Under the pieces are notes generated by a model. The model had not been told where the DNA came from and did no database searches. It was given only the letters and a program-made list of their open reading frames with translations. A DNA stretch of 64,000 nucleotides from Oceanospirillaceae bacterium ASP10-02a (GTDB lineage: Bacteria > Pseudomonadota > Gammaproteobacteria > Pseudomonadales > Balneatricaceae): the NCBI GenBank assembly GCA_905182035.1, contig CAJIZL010000011.1:1-64000 (forward strand), read 5' to 3'. Positions 9,496 through 18,390 of the stretch are shown here, in pieces. Positions within the stretch are counted from its first letter, which is position 1, and each line of letters starts with the position of its first letter. The translations under genes and the position numbers were made by a program.

Positions 9496-10101
9496 CTAAA
9501 ATTCTATGCCGCGTTGGGCTTTAATGCCATTTCTAAAGGCATGTTTAACATCTTTTACTTCGCTCACAGTATCACACACTGCAATAAGCCCATCTGGCGC
9601 GCCTCGGCCAGTGACGACAAGGTTCATACTTACTGGGCGTTCAAGTATCGCTTGTGTCACCTTTTCTAGGTCTAGCCAGCCGTGGTTAAACATATAGGTG
9701 AGCTCATCTAAAATTAAAAAATGGATGTTAGGGTCTGCTAGTAAGGATGCGGCTAGTGTCCACGCCTTCTCTGCAGCGGCTTTATCTGCATCTTGGTTTT
9801 GAGTTTCCCACGTAAATCCAGCACCCATAGCATGGTATGATACGTTGGTTAGTTGACTAAAGAACAACTCTTCGCCGCATTCCCAATCGCCCTTTATAAA
9901 CTGCACCACTGCGCAATTATGGCCATATCCTAAGCTACGTGCCAGCATGCCAAAGGCGGAACTGCTTTTGCCCTTGCCGTTACCGGTGAGTAATACAGAT
10001 ACGCCTTGTTCTTTATCGGCTTGAGCAATTTTCTTGTCGATTTGCTGCTTAACTTTGCTCATACGTTGTTGGTGTTTTTCATTACTAACAGGTTTTTTCA
10101 T
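9496..10101 (-). CDS. cobO: Cob(I)alamin adenosyltransferase, CobA/CobO/BtuR type
   Basis: Transfers the adenosyl group of ATP to cob(I)alamin or corrinoid precursors. The P-loop GNGKGKSS lies at residues 40-47, with FIKGDW, EELFFSQ, FLILDELTYMFNHGWLD and VVTGRGAPDGLI matching the BtuR family. I chose the ATG at 10101 because GAGGAT lies about eight bases upstream and the product is then 201 residues, close to E. coli BtuR (196). A longer version would need a TTG at 10155. It is divergent from cobU-cobT-cobC-cobS. Confidence 0.93.
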   Translation of the reverse strand: MKKPVSNEKHQQRMSKVKQQIDKKIAQADKEQGVSVLLTGNGKGKSSSAFGMLARSLGYGHNCAVVQFIKGDWECGEELFFSQLTNVSYHAMGAGFTWETQNQDADKAAAEKAWTLAASLLADPNIHFLILDELTYMFNHGWLDLEKVTQAILERPVSMNLVVTGRGAPDGLIAVCDTVSEVKDVKHAFRNGIKAQRGIEF

Positions 10102-10265
10102 GGTTACTATCCTCAATATATGCCGCAGTGTACCCATAGGTGCACTAGTCGACAAGGCGTATATTCTAAGATTGATTTAAGAGAGTCGCTTTTAAGTATT
10201 AAAGGGCAAAGGATCACTATAAACTGTGGCACATATCAATGACATAAACTTCACGGATACCTGCC

Positions 10266-10817
10266 ATGACGTCTCCCGTAGCATTACGACAGCTGTTTTT
10301 AGGTGGTGCTCGATCAGGCAAAAGTGGCCTAGCTGAGCAAGCGGCGATGGATAGTGGCTTAGAGGTGGTCTACGTGGCTACGGCGGAAGTGAATCATAGT
10401 GATGAACAAGGCAGCATGATCCACAGAGTGTCTATGCATAAACAACGAAGGCCCAGTCATTGGCGCTTAGTTGAAGAGCCCTTAGCGCTCAGTAAGACCC
10501 TGTTTGAGTTAGATCAAACTCCTTGTTGCGTGCTGGTAGATTGCCTAACACTATGGCTTAGTAACCATCTATGCGGGCCTTCTAGGGACCTTGATGCCAC
10601 ACTGGATCAGTTAATAATGCAGGTGAGCAACACGCGTCACCACCTGATCTTAGTAAGCAACGAAGTGGGTTCGGGCATTGTGCCTATGGGTGAGTTAAGC
10701 CGTCAATTTCAGGACTATTCGGGGCTGATGAATCAGCGCCTAGCGCAGATATGTGATGAGGTGACTTTGGCTGTAGCTGGTTTACCATTAAATTTAAAAA
10801 ATAAACCTACACATTAA
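10266..10817 (+). CDS. cobU: Adenosylcobinamide kinase / guanylyltransferase
   Basis: Bifunctional enzyme that phosphorylates adenosylcobinamide and then attaches GMP (CobU/CobP). The P-loop GGARSGKS is at residues 13-20, followed by VVYVATAE, the HKQRRPSHW segment containing the guanylylated His region, LVDCLTLWLSN and VSNEVGSGIVP. The 183 residues match the family. It is the first of four rightward cobalamin genes, spaced 18 and 16 bases and then overlapping, consistent with one operon. Confidence 0.94.
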   Translation: MTSPVALRQLFLGGARSGKSGLAEQAAMDSGLEVVYVATAEVNHSDEQGSMIHRVSMHKQRRPSHWRLVEEPLALSKTLFELDQTPCCVLVDCLTLWLSNHLCGPSRDLDATLDQLIMQVSNTRHHLILVSNEVGSGIVPMGELSRQFQDYSGLMNQRLAQICDEVTLAVAGLPLNLKNKPTH

Positions 10818-10835
10818 CCAGAAGTAATAATTATT

Positions 10836-11891
10836 ATGACTCTTGAATGGATTAATCAGCCGTTAGCAGCACTTGACAATAACGCCAAAGAGCACGGCAT
10901 AGAGCGCCAAGGACAACTGACCAAACCGCCAGGATCTTTAGGTAGTTTAGAAACCATGGCGGTGCGTTTGTGCGCTATGCAGGGTGTAGATAAACCTAGT
11001 GTAGATAATGCTCAAGTAGTAGTTTTTGCGGCTGATCATGGTGTTGCTGCAGAAGGCGTATCTGCTTTTCCTCAAGTGGTGACTGGAGAGATGGTAAAGA
11101 ATTTCTCCCGTGGTAGAGCCGCTATATGTGCCCTAGCACGACAAAATAACGCCAAGTTTGAGGTGGTAAATTTAGGCACTATAGTGGATTTGTCAGCGAT
11201 GGAAAATATTGTAGATAATACCGTTATGCCAGGCACTTCTAATTTTGCTCAACAAGCGGCGATGACGCTAGCGCAGCTTTCCCAAGCCATGGCTGCAGGT
11301 AAGGCCGCAGTAGATCGTGCAGTGGCCAATAAGGCCACACTCTTTATCGGTGGTGACATGGGTATAGCCAATACCTCAGCAGCCACCGCATTGACTGCAT
11401 GGGCCACAAGCCAAAGTGTCGCCAGTTTGGTAGGCCCTGGCACTGGTTTAGATGCGCAAGGTGTTTCCCATAAAAGCCAGGTGATAGAGTTGGCATTGGC
11501 AAAACATGCTGCTGCCATGACCAGTCCACTGGAAGCGCTGCGCCATGTTGGTGGTTTAGAAATTGCAGCTTTAACGGCGGCTTACCTTCGTGCAGCACAA
11601 GTGGGTATGGCCATTTTGGTGGATGGGTTTATTACCACGTCGGCTGCTATCTTAGCCGCCAAAATTCAACCACAAATAGCTGATTGGATGTTCTTTGCAC
11701 ACGCATCTGCGGAACCAGGTCACCAAACTATGATGGCCTCATTGGGTGCAGACACTATTCTTGATTTAGGTATGCGGCTAGGTGAAGGTAGTGGCGCTGG
11801 TGTTGCTTTGTCTATACTTAAGAGTGCTTGTGTCACCCATAACGAAATGGCCACCTTTGCAGAAGCTGCTGTTTCTGAAAAGTCGGCCTAA
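10836..11891 (+). CDS. cobT: Nicotinate-nucleotide-dimethylbenzimidazole phosphoribosyltransferase
   Basis: Makes alpha-ribazole phosphate from 5,6-dimethylbenzimidazole and nicotinate mononucleotide, activating the lower ligand of cobalamin. The 351 residues contain LTKPPGSLGSLE, VVFAADHGVAAEGVSAFPQ, FIGGDMGIANTSAATAL and the C-terminal DLGMRLGEGSGAGVAL, whose Glu corresponds to the catalytic base. It lies 18 bases after cobU and 16 before cobC. No dimethylbenzimidazole synthase (bluB) is visible in the window. Confidence 0.96.
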   Translation: MTLEWINQPLAALDNNAKEHGIERQGQLTKPPGSLGSLETMAVRLCAMQGVDKPSVDNAQVVVFAADHGVAAEGVSAFPQVVTGEMVKNFSRGRAAICALARQNNAKFEVVNLGTIVDLSAMENIVDNTVMPGTSNFAQQAAMTLAQLSQAMAAGKAAVDRAVANKATLFIGGDMGIANTSAATALTAWATSQSVASLVGPGTGLDAQGVSHKSQVIELALAKHAAAMTSPLEALRHVGGLEIAALTAAYLRAAQVGMAILVDGFITTSAAILAAKIQPQIADWMFFAHASAEPGHQTMMASLGADTILDLGMRLGEGSGAGVALSILKSACVTHNEMATFAEAAVSEKSA

Positions 11892-11907
11892 CGGCTGCTG
11901 ATCTGCC

Positions 11908-12522
11908 ATGAGAATTAGCTTGTTGCGCCACGGTAAAACTGAGGCAGACGGTATTTATCGTGGCCACACGGATGTAGCTTTAACTGCTCACGGATTAGCC
12001 CAAATGCAGCAGGCTTATGCTGGTTTTTCTTTACCGATAGATTACCTAGTAAGTTCTCAGTTACAACGATGCGCACAATTTGCAGAATTAATTGCGCCTA
12101 AGGAGCAACTAGATGAGCGCTTTCAAGAAATATCCTTTGGAGACTGGGACGGAAAATCCCGTGCTGAAATATGGCACAAACAGCCTGAAGCTGTAAGTGC
12201 ATTTTGGAACAACCCGATGGAAAGCTCGCCACCTAATGGCGAATCAGTTTCGCAATTACAATCAAGGTCTATGGAGGCACTTCATGAGCACGTTGCATGC
12301 GCTATTACGCAAAAATGTGAACACATGCTGCTTGTCACTCATGGCGGGGTTATTAGAGCTATCTTAGGTTCTGTTTTACACATGGGTCCTAAAGGGTTGT
12401 TTAATTTAAATCTTCCCTATGGCGGCGTAGCTCACTTACATGTGGCGTGTTTTGATGATGCTCGCGGCCAGCCCGACTATCAACTCAGCGTAGACTTTAC
12501 CGCCAAGCAGGACTTTGTATGA
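11908..12522 (+). CDS. cobC: Alpha-ribazole phosphatase
   Basis: Histidine phosphatase-superfamily enzyme, expected to remove the 5' phosphate from alpha-ribazole phosphate or adenosylcobalamin phosphate. The phosphohistidine motif RHGKTEADG starts at residue 7; FGDWDGKSRAEIW and LVTHGGVIRAIL supply the other active-site residues. The family is broad, so the assignment rests on its place between cobT and cobS. It overlaps cobS by four bases (ATGA), indicating translational coupling. Confidence 0.87.
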   Translation: MRISLLRHGKTEADGIYRGHTDVALTAHGLAQMQQAYAGFSLPIDYLVSSQLQRCAQFAELIAPKEQLDERFQEISFGDWDGKSRAEIWHKQPEAVSAFWNNPMESSPPNGESVSQLQSRSMEALHEHVACAITQKCEHMLLVTHGGVIRAILGSVLHMGPKGLFNLNLPYGGVAHLHVACFDDARGQPDYQLSVDFTAKQDFV

Positions 12523-13322
12523 TCATTAAGCAACACTATCATGCGTTAATACTCGCTTTTCAGTTCTTAACCCGTATCCCCGTGTATCGCGTATTTTTCA
12601 TTGCTAATACCACACCATCATCACAAGTGGCAGGTAAAGCGTTGCTCTATTATCCAATCGTAGGCGTGGTCATCGGTGGCTGTTTGGTTTTGTTACCAGT
12701 GATGCTAAATTGTTTTGCAGTGGTCGTAAGCCCACAAATGCAGGCGGGTTTGGTGCTGGTACTTTGGGTATGGGTTACTGGTGGATTACATTTAGATGGC
12801 TTGGCCGATAGCGCCGATGCTTGGCTTGGCGGTTTTGGTGATAAACAACGTACCTTAGATTTGATGAAAGACCCAACCTGTGGCCCCAGCGCTGTGGTGG
12901 TTTTAGTATTGGTGTTATTACTTAAGTGGTTGGCATTAAGTGAGGTGATTGCACATCTTCAAACATTAGCACATTTGTGGTGGTTGGTGCTGGTATTAGT
13001 GCCTGTGTTGGCAAGGTTTCAGGTCATGTTATTAGTTGCACACACGCCTTATGTTAGAGGCCTAGGTTTGGGCACAGAGCTTAAAAACCAAGCGCAGGCA
13101 AGGTGGATTTGGTTTTGGTTCTCGTCATTAGGTGTATTCATGTTGTATCAGAACCTCTGGTTATCATTAACCATATTGCTAACTGTTGGCCTTGGTTATA
13201 GTCTTATGCGCCGTCTGATGATGCAGCGTATTAATGGTTGGACTGGCGATACGGCGGGTGCAAGCATTGAAGTCATTGAGCTACTGTTGCTATTAGTATT
13301 GTCTATGTATCTGTATTTGTAA
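12519..13322 (+). CDS. cobS: Adenosylcobinamide-GDP ribazoletransferase (cobalamin synthase)
   Basis: Inner-membrane enzyme that joins adenosylcobinamide-GDP to alpha-ribazole (phosphate), the last assembly step. It is a 267-residue, very hydrophobic polytopic protein. The metal-binding segment DGLADSADAWLGG starts at about residue 93, followed by DKQRTLDLMKDPTCGPSA, and the C-terminus has NGWTGDTAGASIEVIE. It begins inside the cobC stop (ATGA) and is the last cobalamin gene. Confidence 0.95.
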   Translation: MIIKQHYHALILAFQFLTRIPVYRVFFIANTTPSSQVAGKALLYYPIVGVVIGGCLVLLPVMLNCFAVVVSPQMQAGLVLVLWVWVTGGLHLDGLADSADAWLGGFGDKQRTLDLMKDPTCGPSAVVVLVLVLLLKWLALSEVIAHLQTLAHLWWLVLVLVPVLARFQVMLLVAHTPYVRGLGLGTELKNQAQARWIWFWFSSLGVFMLYQNLWLSLTILLTVGLGYSLMRRLMMQRINGWTGDTAGASIEVIELLLLLVLSMYLYL

Positions 13323-13405
13323 GCGGTTACTAACAGTGCAATAACTTGAATTCTATTCATCTTTAGCGTAAAGCTTTCATCCAACGTCTGGCCTCAAACT
13401 GACAT

Positions 13406-13423
13406 AATAGAGTCTCCTCTATT
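13406..13423 (+). other. Perfect hairpin ahead of metF
   Basis: AATAGAG (13406-13412) and CTCTATT (13417-13423) form a perfect seven-base-pair stem with a TCTC loop, followed by TCTTACG. It may be a weak terminator of the cobalamin operon or a leader structure of metF, whose TTG start is 26 bases downstream. The T tract is short, so neither role is secure. Confidence 0.35.
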
Positions 13424-13448
13424 TCTTACGTCAACGCTGGAACATACT

Positions 13449-14294
13449 TTGATTGGTCGCTATTCCTTTGAGTTTTTTCCACCTAAATCCAGTGTTAGTA
13501 GTTTGGCCTTGGATACCTGTCTTGCGGGGCTTGAGTCTTGGCAACCTGAATTCAGTTCAATGACATATGGTGCGGGTGGTTCGAGCCAGGCTGAGAGTTT
13601 TAGCGCCGTTCGGCGGTTACAAAAACGTGGTCATGTTGCTGCTGCCCACATTACCGCAGTGGGTGCGAGTGCAGCCGAAGTGAATCAAGCAGCTCAAGCA
13701 TTTGCTGGAGCTGGAGTAGATCACCTAGTTGCCCTGCGTGGCGACAGCCTTAATGGGGCGTTCATTCCTCATCCACAAGGCTATTCCTACGGCGCCGATT
13801 TAGTGGCAGGGCTGCGGCACTGGTTTGATGGGACCATCTCTGTAGCAGCCTATCCAGAGACTCACCCTGAAGCCAGCAGCGCTAGTGCAGATATAGGGCA
13901 TTTGGCGGCTAAGGTAGGGGCTGGAGCTAGCCAGATTATGACGCAGTATTGCTATGATACAGATGCCTTACTTGGGTTTGCCGATAGTATTCGTGGGTAC
14001 GCTATTGATGTGCCTATAGTGGTTGGCATTATGCCTATTCACGATATTCAGGCTATTCAACGCTTTTCAGCTCGTTGCGGCGCTACGGTGCCAACGAAGA
14101 TAGTGGCACAATTTGAGCGACTAAGTGACTCCAATGATCAATTTCAATTGGCCTTAGAAATTGCCTTAAAACAAATTGACCGATTGGCTGACCAAGGGCT
14201 TGATCAAGTGCATTTATATACTTTAAATCGACCCCAGTGGGTGCAAGGAATTTTGCACGCCCTCACTGAATCTGGATTAGCTAAAAGTGCGTAA
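13449..14294 (+). CDS. metF: 5,10-methylenetetrahydrofolate reductase
   Basis: FAD enzyme that reduces methylenetetrahydrofolate to 5-methyltetrahydrofolate, the methyl donor for methionine synthase. The 281 residues start at the conserved YSFEFFPPKS, with SMTYGAGGSSQ, HLVALRGDSL, AYPETHPEA (folate/FAD contacts) and TQYCYD. The start must be the TTG at 13449, since the motif begins four residues later and no ATG or GTG lies upstream in frame. Its position after the cobalamin genes fits B12-dependent methionine synthesis (metH), although metH is not in the window. Confidence 0.93.
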   Translation: MIGRYSFEFFPPKSSVSSLALDTCLAGLESWQPEFSSMTYGAGGSSQAESFSAVRRLQKRGHVAAAHITAVGASAAEVNQAAQAFAGAGVDHLVALRGDSLNGAFIPHPQGYSYGADLVAGLRHWFDGTISVAAYPETHPEASSASADIGHLAAKVGAGASQIMTQYCYDTDALLGFADSIRGYAIDVPIVVGIMPIHDIQAIQRFSARCGATVPTKIVAQFERLSDSNDQFQLALEIALKQIDRLADQGLDQVHLYTLNRPQWVQGILHALTESGLAKSA

Positions 14295-14353
14295 ACACCA
14301 TGCATAAGGTATACTGCGCGGCTTAATTATTTGTATTGCAGATTAGCCGTACT

Positions 14354-15031
14354 ATGGAACCAAAAGCCAAACCAAAAGCGGTCGTTATCTATTCTGGTGG
14401 AATGGATTCCTACACCGTATTACACCTCGCTCTGCAACAAGGTTACAAGGTTTACGCAGTGTCGTTTAACTATGGGCAACGCCATAGTAAAGAGTTAGAT
14501 GTGGCTGTAAAAGTTTGCGCAGATTTAGGGGTCTCTCATAAGCTGGTGGACATTACCGCTATTAATCAGTTGTTGCAGGGATCTTCCCTTACCTCCACAG
14601 AAATTGATATTCCCACAGGCGAATACGAAGAAGACAACATGAAGTCTACTGTGGTGCCTAACCGCAATATGATCTTATTGTCCTTAGCCATCGGTTACGC
14701 CGTGTCGTTGGGGTCTACGGAAGTGTTTTATGGTGCCCATTCCGGCGACCATGATATTTACCCAGACTGCCGCCCTGAATTTGTGGACGCTATGAACATT
14801 GTCTCTTCTATTGCCAACTATGATGATGTACAAATTATTAGCCCCTTCTTGCACCAAACTAAACTAACTATTCTTGAAGTAGGCTTAAACATGGGCTTAG
14901 ATTATGGCCAAACGTGGACCTGTTACCTAGGCCAAGAAAAAGCCTGTGGTAAATGTGGCTCTTGTGTAGAACGTTTAGAAGCGTTTGCTAAAGTGGGCCT
15001 TACAGACCCCGTGCGCTACGAGACGCTGTGA
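14354..15031 (+). CDS. queC: 7-cyano-7-deazaguanine (preQ0) synthase
   Basis: ATP-dependent enzyme converting 7-carboxy-7-deazaguanine to preQ0 in queuosine synthesis. The PP-loop YSGGMDSYT lies near residue 14, with [10 protein letters not shown] and [11 protein letters not shown] following. A four-cysteine zinc site ends the protein ([15 protein letters not shown]). The ATG at 14354 gives 225 residues and starts just before the PP-loop strand; a TTG at 14336 would add six. The stop overlaps the queE start (TGATG). Confidence 0.96.
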   Translation: MEPKAKPKAVVIYSGGMDSYTVLHLALQQGYKVYAVSFNYGQRHSKELDVAVKVCADLGVSHKLVDITAINQLLQGSSLTSTEIDIPTGEYEEDNMKSTVVPNRNMILLSLAIGYAVSLGSTEVFYGAHSGDHDIYPDCRPEFVDAMNIVSSIANYDDVQIISPFLHQTKLTILEVGLNMGLDYGQTWTCYLGQEKACGKCGSCVERLEAFAKVGLTDPVRYETL

Positions 15032-15681
15032 TGTTGTATTCCGTTAAAGAAATCTTTTACACCCTGCAAGGGGAAGGCCGGCAAGCAGGGCGACCTGCTG
15101 TGTTTTGCCGTTTTGCTGGCTGTAACTTGTGGACGGGTAGCGAAGCTCGCCGTGGTGCTAGCATTTGTGACTTTTGCGACACAGATTTTGTCGGTGTAGA
15201 TGGCATGTTAGGTGGCCGCTATTCGGCGCAAGAGCTGGCTCAATTAATTGCTAGCTGCTGGCCAGAAGGTATGCCAGGCCATCCACTTGTGGTACTCACA
15301 GGTGGTGAACCCATGTTGCAGGTAAACGAAATTTTGGTGCATGTATTACATGATCAAGGGTTTGAAATCGCCATAGAAACCAATGGCACTTTGCCAGTAC
15401 CTGCTAGTATAGATTGGATTTGTGTAAGTCCTAAAGGCAGTTCCAAAATAGTGCAAACCAAAGGTCATGAGCTTAAACTGGTATACCCGCAGCGTTTGGC
15501 GATGCCTGAACAGTTCATTGATTTTGATTTTGAAAATCACTACCTACAACCGTTAGATAAGTCGTATATTGCAACCTCTAACGACGACGATAACTACGTG
15601 CAACAAACCATCGATTATTGTTTGCAGCATCCGCAATGGCGTTTGAGTTTGCAAACTCACAAAATTACAGGCATCCGTTAA
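15031..15681 (+). CDS. queE: 7-carboxy-7-deazaguanine synthase
   Basis: Radical-SAM enzyme turning 6-carboxy-tetrahydropterin into 7-carboxy-7-deazaguanine. The iron-sulfur cysteines are C31, C46 and C49, a Cx14CxxC spacing typical of one QueE group and different from the standard radical-SAM CxxxCxx[27 protein letters not shown] and IETNGT are also present. The ATG at 15031 overlaps the queC stop by one base and the queE stop overlaps the queD start (TAATG), so the three are coupled. Flavodoxin is a known reductant of this class. Confidence 0.94.
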   Translation: MLYSVKEIFYTLQGEGRQAGRPAVFCRFAGCNLWTGSEARRGASICDFCDTDFVGVDGMLGGRYSAQELAQLIASCWPEGMPGHPLVVLTGGEPMLQVNEILVHVLHDQGFEIAIETNGTLPVPASIDWICVSPKGSSKIVQTKGHELKLVYPQRLAMPEQFIDFDFENHYLQPLDKSYIATSNDDDNYVQQTIDYCLQHPQWRLSLQTHKITGIR

Positions 15682-16037
15682 TGGAAATATACAAAGACTT
15701 TAGTTTTGATTCAGCTCACGTTTTGCCTAACGTACCAGCAGGACATAAGTGTGGGCGTCTGCATGGCCACACCTTTCAGTTGCGTATTGTTGTTTCTGGC
15801 CCCGTGGGTGAAACAACAGGCTGGATCATGGATTTTGGCGATATTAAACAAATATTTAAGCCACTGTACGAACAGTTAGACCATCACTATTTGAACGACA
15901 TCAAAGGCCTAGAAAACCCTACCAGTGAAGTTATGGTGCAGTGGATTTGGCAGCAGCTTAAACCTCTATTGCCTCAGCTTTCACGCTTAGAGTTGAAAGA
16001 AACCTGTACTTCTGGCTGCGTTTATATAGGCTTATAA
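15681..16037 (+). CDS. queD: 6-carboxy-5,6,7,8-tetrahydropterin synthase
   Basis: First dedicated enzyme of queuosine synthesis, acting on dihydroneopterin triphosphate. Zinc ligands are H13 (FDSAH), H28 and H30 (RLHGH), and the catalytic Cys is C24 in [10 protein letters not shown]. The [10 protein letters not shown] segment near the end carries the conserved Glu and Cys. The product is 118 residues. An upstream in-frame ATG at 15618 lies inside queE and is rejected in favour of the coupled ATG at 15681. It completes a queC-queE-queD operon. Confidence 0.95.
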   Translation: MEIYKDFSFDSAHVLPNVPAGHKCGRLHGHTFQLRIVVSGPVGETTGWIMDFGDIKQIFKPLYEQLDHHYLNDIKGLENPTSEVMVQWIWQQLKPLLPQLSRLELKETCTSGCVYIGL

Positions 16038-16040
16038 CCC

Positions 16041-16454
16041 ATGGCTATAGATGGTTTGACTAATAGCGACATCAAACATATACGGGATCAGGTAAAAACC
16101 ATTGCTGTGGTGGGTTTGTCCCCCAAGCCCCATCGCGCAAGTCATCAAGTTGCCTTGTATTTGCAGCACCAAGGTTATCAAGTGATCCCAGTAAACCCGC
16201 TACATCAAAAAATATTAGGTTTAACCTGCTACTCAAGCCTTGCGTCTATCCCCTTTGACGTGGATATGGTGGATTGTTTCCGTGCCTGCGAGGCTATGCC
16301 TGCCTTGGCTGATGAGGTCGTTGCTAAAGGTGCTAAGGTGATGTGGATGCAGTTAGGTATTTACCATGCCGACGCAGCAGCTAAAGCAAGGGCTGCAGGT
16401 ATTACTGTGGTGATGGACCGCTGCCCAAAAATTGAGTTTCGTAAGTTTAATTAA
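16041..16454 (+). CDS. CoA-binding domain protein, YccU family
   Basis: Small Rossmann-fold protein of the CoA-binding/YccU family; the biochemical role is not established. The 137 residues show TIAVVGLSPKPHRASHQVA (nucleotide-binding turn), GYQVIPVNP, FDVDMVDCFRA, GAKVMWMQLG and VVMDRCPKIEF, closely following the family. It begins three bases after queD and is probably cotranscribed with the queuosine genes, though no functional link is known. Confidence 0.85.
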   Translation: MAIDGLTNSDIKHIRDQVKTIAVVGLSPKPHRASHQVALYLQHQGYQVIPVNPLHQKILGLTCYSSLASIPFDVDMVDCFRACEAMPALADEVVAKGAKVMWMQLGIYHADAAAKARAAGITVVMDRCPKIEFRKFN

Positions 16455-16573
16455 CCACAATCAATTGTGCTGCACCGCCCTACTATATGCCCATCAAACA
16501 AACTCACATTTATAGATAGCCACGAATTGGCTGTTGGTAAATTTTAATTTTCTAAAAATTGCGGTGGAGTTTT

Positions 16574-17431
16574 CTAACCCGCCGACTCGGCTTCCCTAAT
16601 ACGTTCCAACCTGTTTTGTTCTTCAATAAACGCCTGTTTGATTTCTTCCAGAACGGTATCGACGTCAGCTGATTCAGTATCTTCTTCAAAGTGCCCAGTC
16701 AGTTGGGTGTTGGGTTGTAGCTCGCCCGCTTCAAATAAAGCCCACATTTCTGGGGCATAACGGGTGTTGCTTAGTTGGGGTGCATATTGGGCATAGTAGT
16801 TAGTAATGTTTTCTACATCGCGCTGGTGCATGCTTTGTGCATTATTATTTGCGGCTGCATCCACAGCTTGTGGCAGGTCTATAATAACCGGGCCATGATC
16901 GTCTACCAGCACGTTAAACGGCGAAAGGTCTCCATGAACTAAACCTGCGCACAGCATGCGCATAACGTCGTGCATAAGGGTTTCATGGTCTGCTAGTGCT
17001 TGTTCTTCAGTCATGGACACATCGTTTAGGCGAGGGGCTACGTCGCCATCGCCATAGGTAATTAGCTCCATCAATAACACACCATCAAAACAACCATATG
17101 GTTTGGGTACACGAACACCAATGTCGGCCAGCTTGTACAGTGCAGATACCTCGGCAGATTGCCACACTTCTTCCTGTTGCTCGCGGCCAAATTTTGAGCC
17201 TTTGCCCATGGCGCGGCTTCTGCGGCTGTTGCGAACTTTTCGCCCTTCCTGGTAGGTGACTGCCTGCTTAAACGCTCGTTTTTCAGGTGCTTTGTAAATT
17301 TTTGCACAACGGATTTCAGATCCACAGCGCACTACAAAGACATCGGCTTCTTTGCCACTCATTAAGGCGCGGATCACTTCGTCTACTAAACCGTTTTCGA
17401 CCAGTGGAAGTATTCGTTTTGGAATTTTCAT
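16574..17431 (-). CDS. RIO-type serine/threonine protein kinase
   Basis: RIO1-like atypical kinase. SGKEADVFVVRCG forms the nucleotide-binding strand region, RCAKIYK carries the catalytic Lys, GLVHGDLSPFNVLV is the catalytic loop and VIIDLPQAVD holds the metal-binding Asp. A basic patch (GRKVRNSRRSRAMGKGSKFGR) precedes the catalytic region and an acidic tail ends the protein. The ATG at 17431 (MKIPKRI) matches the start of relatives; the ATG at 17446 would add five residues. Neither has a clear ribosome-binding site. The cellular target in bacteria is unknown. Confidence 0.88.
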   Translation of the reverse strand: MKIPKRILPLVENGLVDEVIRALMSGKEADVFVVRCGSEIRCAKIYKAPEKRAFKQAVTYQEGRKVRNSRRSRAMGKGSKFGREQQEEVWQSAEVSALYKLADIGVRVPKPYGCFDGVLLMELITYGDGDVAPRLNDVSMTEEQALADHETLMHDVMRMLCAGLVHGDLSPFNVLVDDHGPVIIDLPQAVDAAANNNAQSMHQRDVENITNYYAQYAPQLSNTRYAPEMWALFEAGELQPNTQLTGHFEEDTESADVDTVLEEIKQAFIEEQNRLERIREAESAG

Positions 17432-17482
17432 AGCGCTATTGTACATGAGTTAAATGGGGATGGAATACAGAATGTGCGCACG

Positions 17483-18178
17483 TTATGTGCTTAATTTGCT
17501 TAGCTGTATTCCATCAACAGTGAAGTTGTCGGCGGCCAGCCAGCGCTCATATTCTGCCTGTATGGCAGGCCAATGTGTATCAAGTATAGAAAACCACGCG
17601 GTGTCTCTATTACGGCCTTTGTAGACCGCAGCTTGCTTAAATAGGCCGTCAAAGCTAAAGCCTAGGCGTCGGGCGGCTTTCTTGGAATGTAAGTTTAAAT
17701 TATCACACTTCCATTCATAACGACGGTAGCCCAAATCAAAGGCGTTTTTCATCATTAAGTACATGGCTTCTGTGGCCGCTGTGGTTGCCTGCAGGGCGGG
17801 GGAGTAATTAATGTGGCCCACCTCAATAACACCCGCTGCTGGCTGAATGCGTAAATAGGTTGCTATGCCCACAGCTTTGCCGCTAGAAGTGCTGATGATG
17901 GCGTAAAACAGAGGGTCCTGGATTGCACTATGGTCGGTTAACCACTGTTTAAGTTCGGTTTGGGTGGTGAAGGGGCCATAAGGTAAATAAGTCCAAATGC
18001 GGTCTTCTGTGTCAGCACTATAGGCCTGCCATAAGTCTTCACCATGGCGTGTTGCATCAAGAGCCTCTAATCGGCAATAGGCACCCACCATAGTTTTGTT
18101 GGCTGGCTTTGGACAGGTGTTCCAAGTGGGCAACGAAGAGCCAATTTCTTGGCCTAGAGAATTGTGACGGGTAGACAT
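17483..18178 (-). CDS. GNAT family N-acetyltransferase, RimJ/RimL-like
   Basis: Acetyl-CoA-dependent acetyltransferase. The 231 residues contain VGAYCRLEALDATRHGEDLW near the N-terminus, VGIATYLRIQPAAGVIEVGHINYSP as the central strands, and the region around NLNLHSKKAARRLGFSFDGLFKQA, typical of RimJ/RimL-type enzymes acting on amino groups of proteins or small molecules. The ATG at 18178 has AGGTG eight bases upstream; a GTG at 18184 is possible. The substrate is unknown. Confidence 0.85.
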   Translation of the reverse strand: MSTRHNSLGQEIGSSLPTWNTCPKPANKTMVGAYCRLEALDATRHGEDLWQAYSADTEDRIWTYLPYGPFTTQTELKQWLTDHSAIQDPLFYAIISTSSGKAVGIATYLRIQPAAGVIEVGHINYSPALQATTAATEAMYLMMKNAFDLGYRRYEWKCDNLNLHSKKAARRLGFSFDGLFKQAAVYKGRNRDTAWFSILDTHWPAIQAEYERWLAADNFTVDGIQLSKLST

Positions 18179-18390
18179 AAACACACCTGCATAATAGAAA
18201 GTTGTGTAATATTAGGTGATCTTTGGAAAAAAACAAATGACTTTAATGTTGATCTAATACATTGGCTAAAAATGCCTCTGTGAAGTGACTTATAAAGGCA
18301 TAGGGAAACGGTGCCCTAAATCGCCACTATCGGGTATAATGCGGCCATAATTCTGCACTAACTTGCGCGACCGCTTTCCGGTACAACATA

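Noticed and set aside
9448..9669. 73-codon plus-strand frame overlapping cobO
   Set aside because: It lies mostly antisense to the well-supported cobO coding sequence and has no recognisable domain.
10102..10265. Cobalamin riboswitch in the cobO-cobU divergent gap
   Set aside because: The gap is too short and shows neither the B12-box nor the conserved core.
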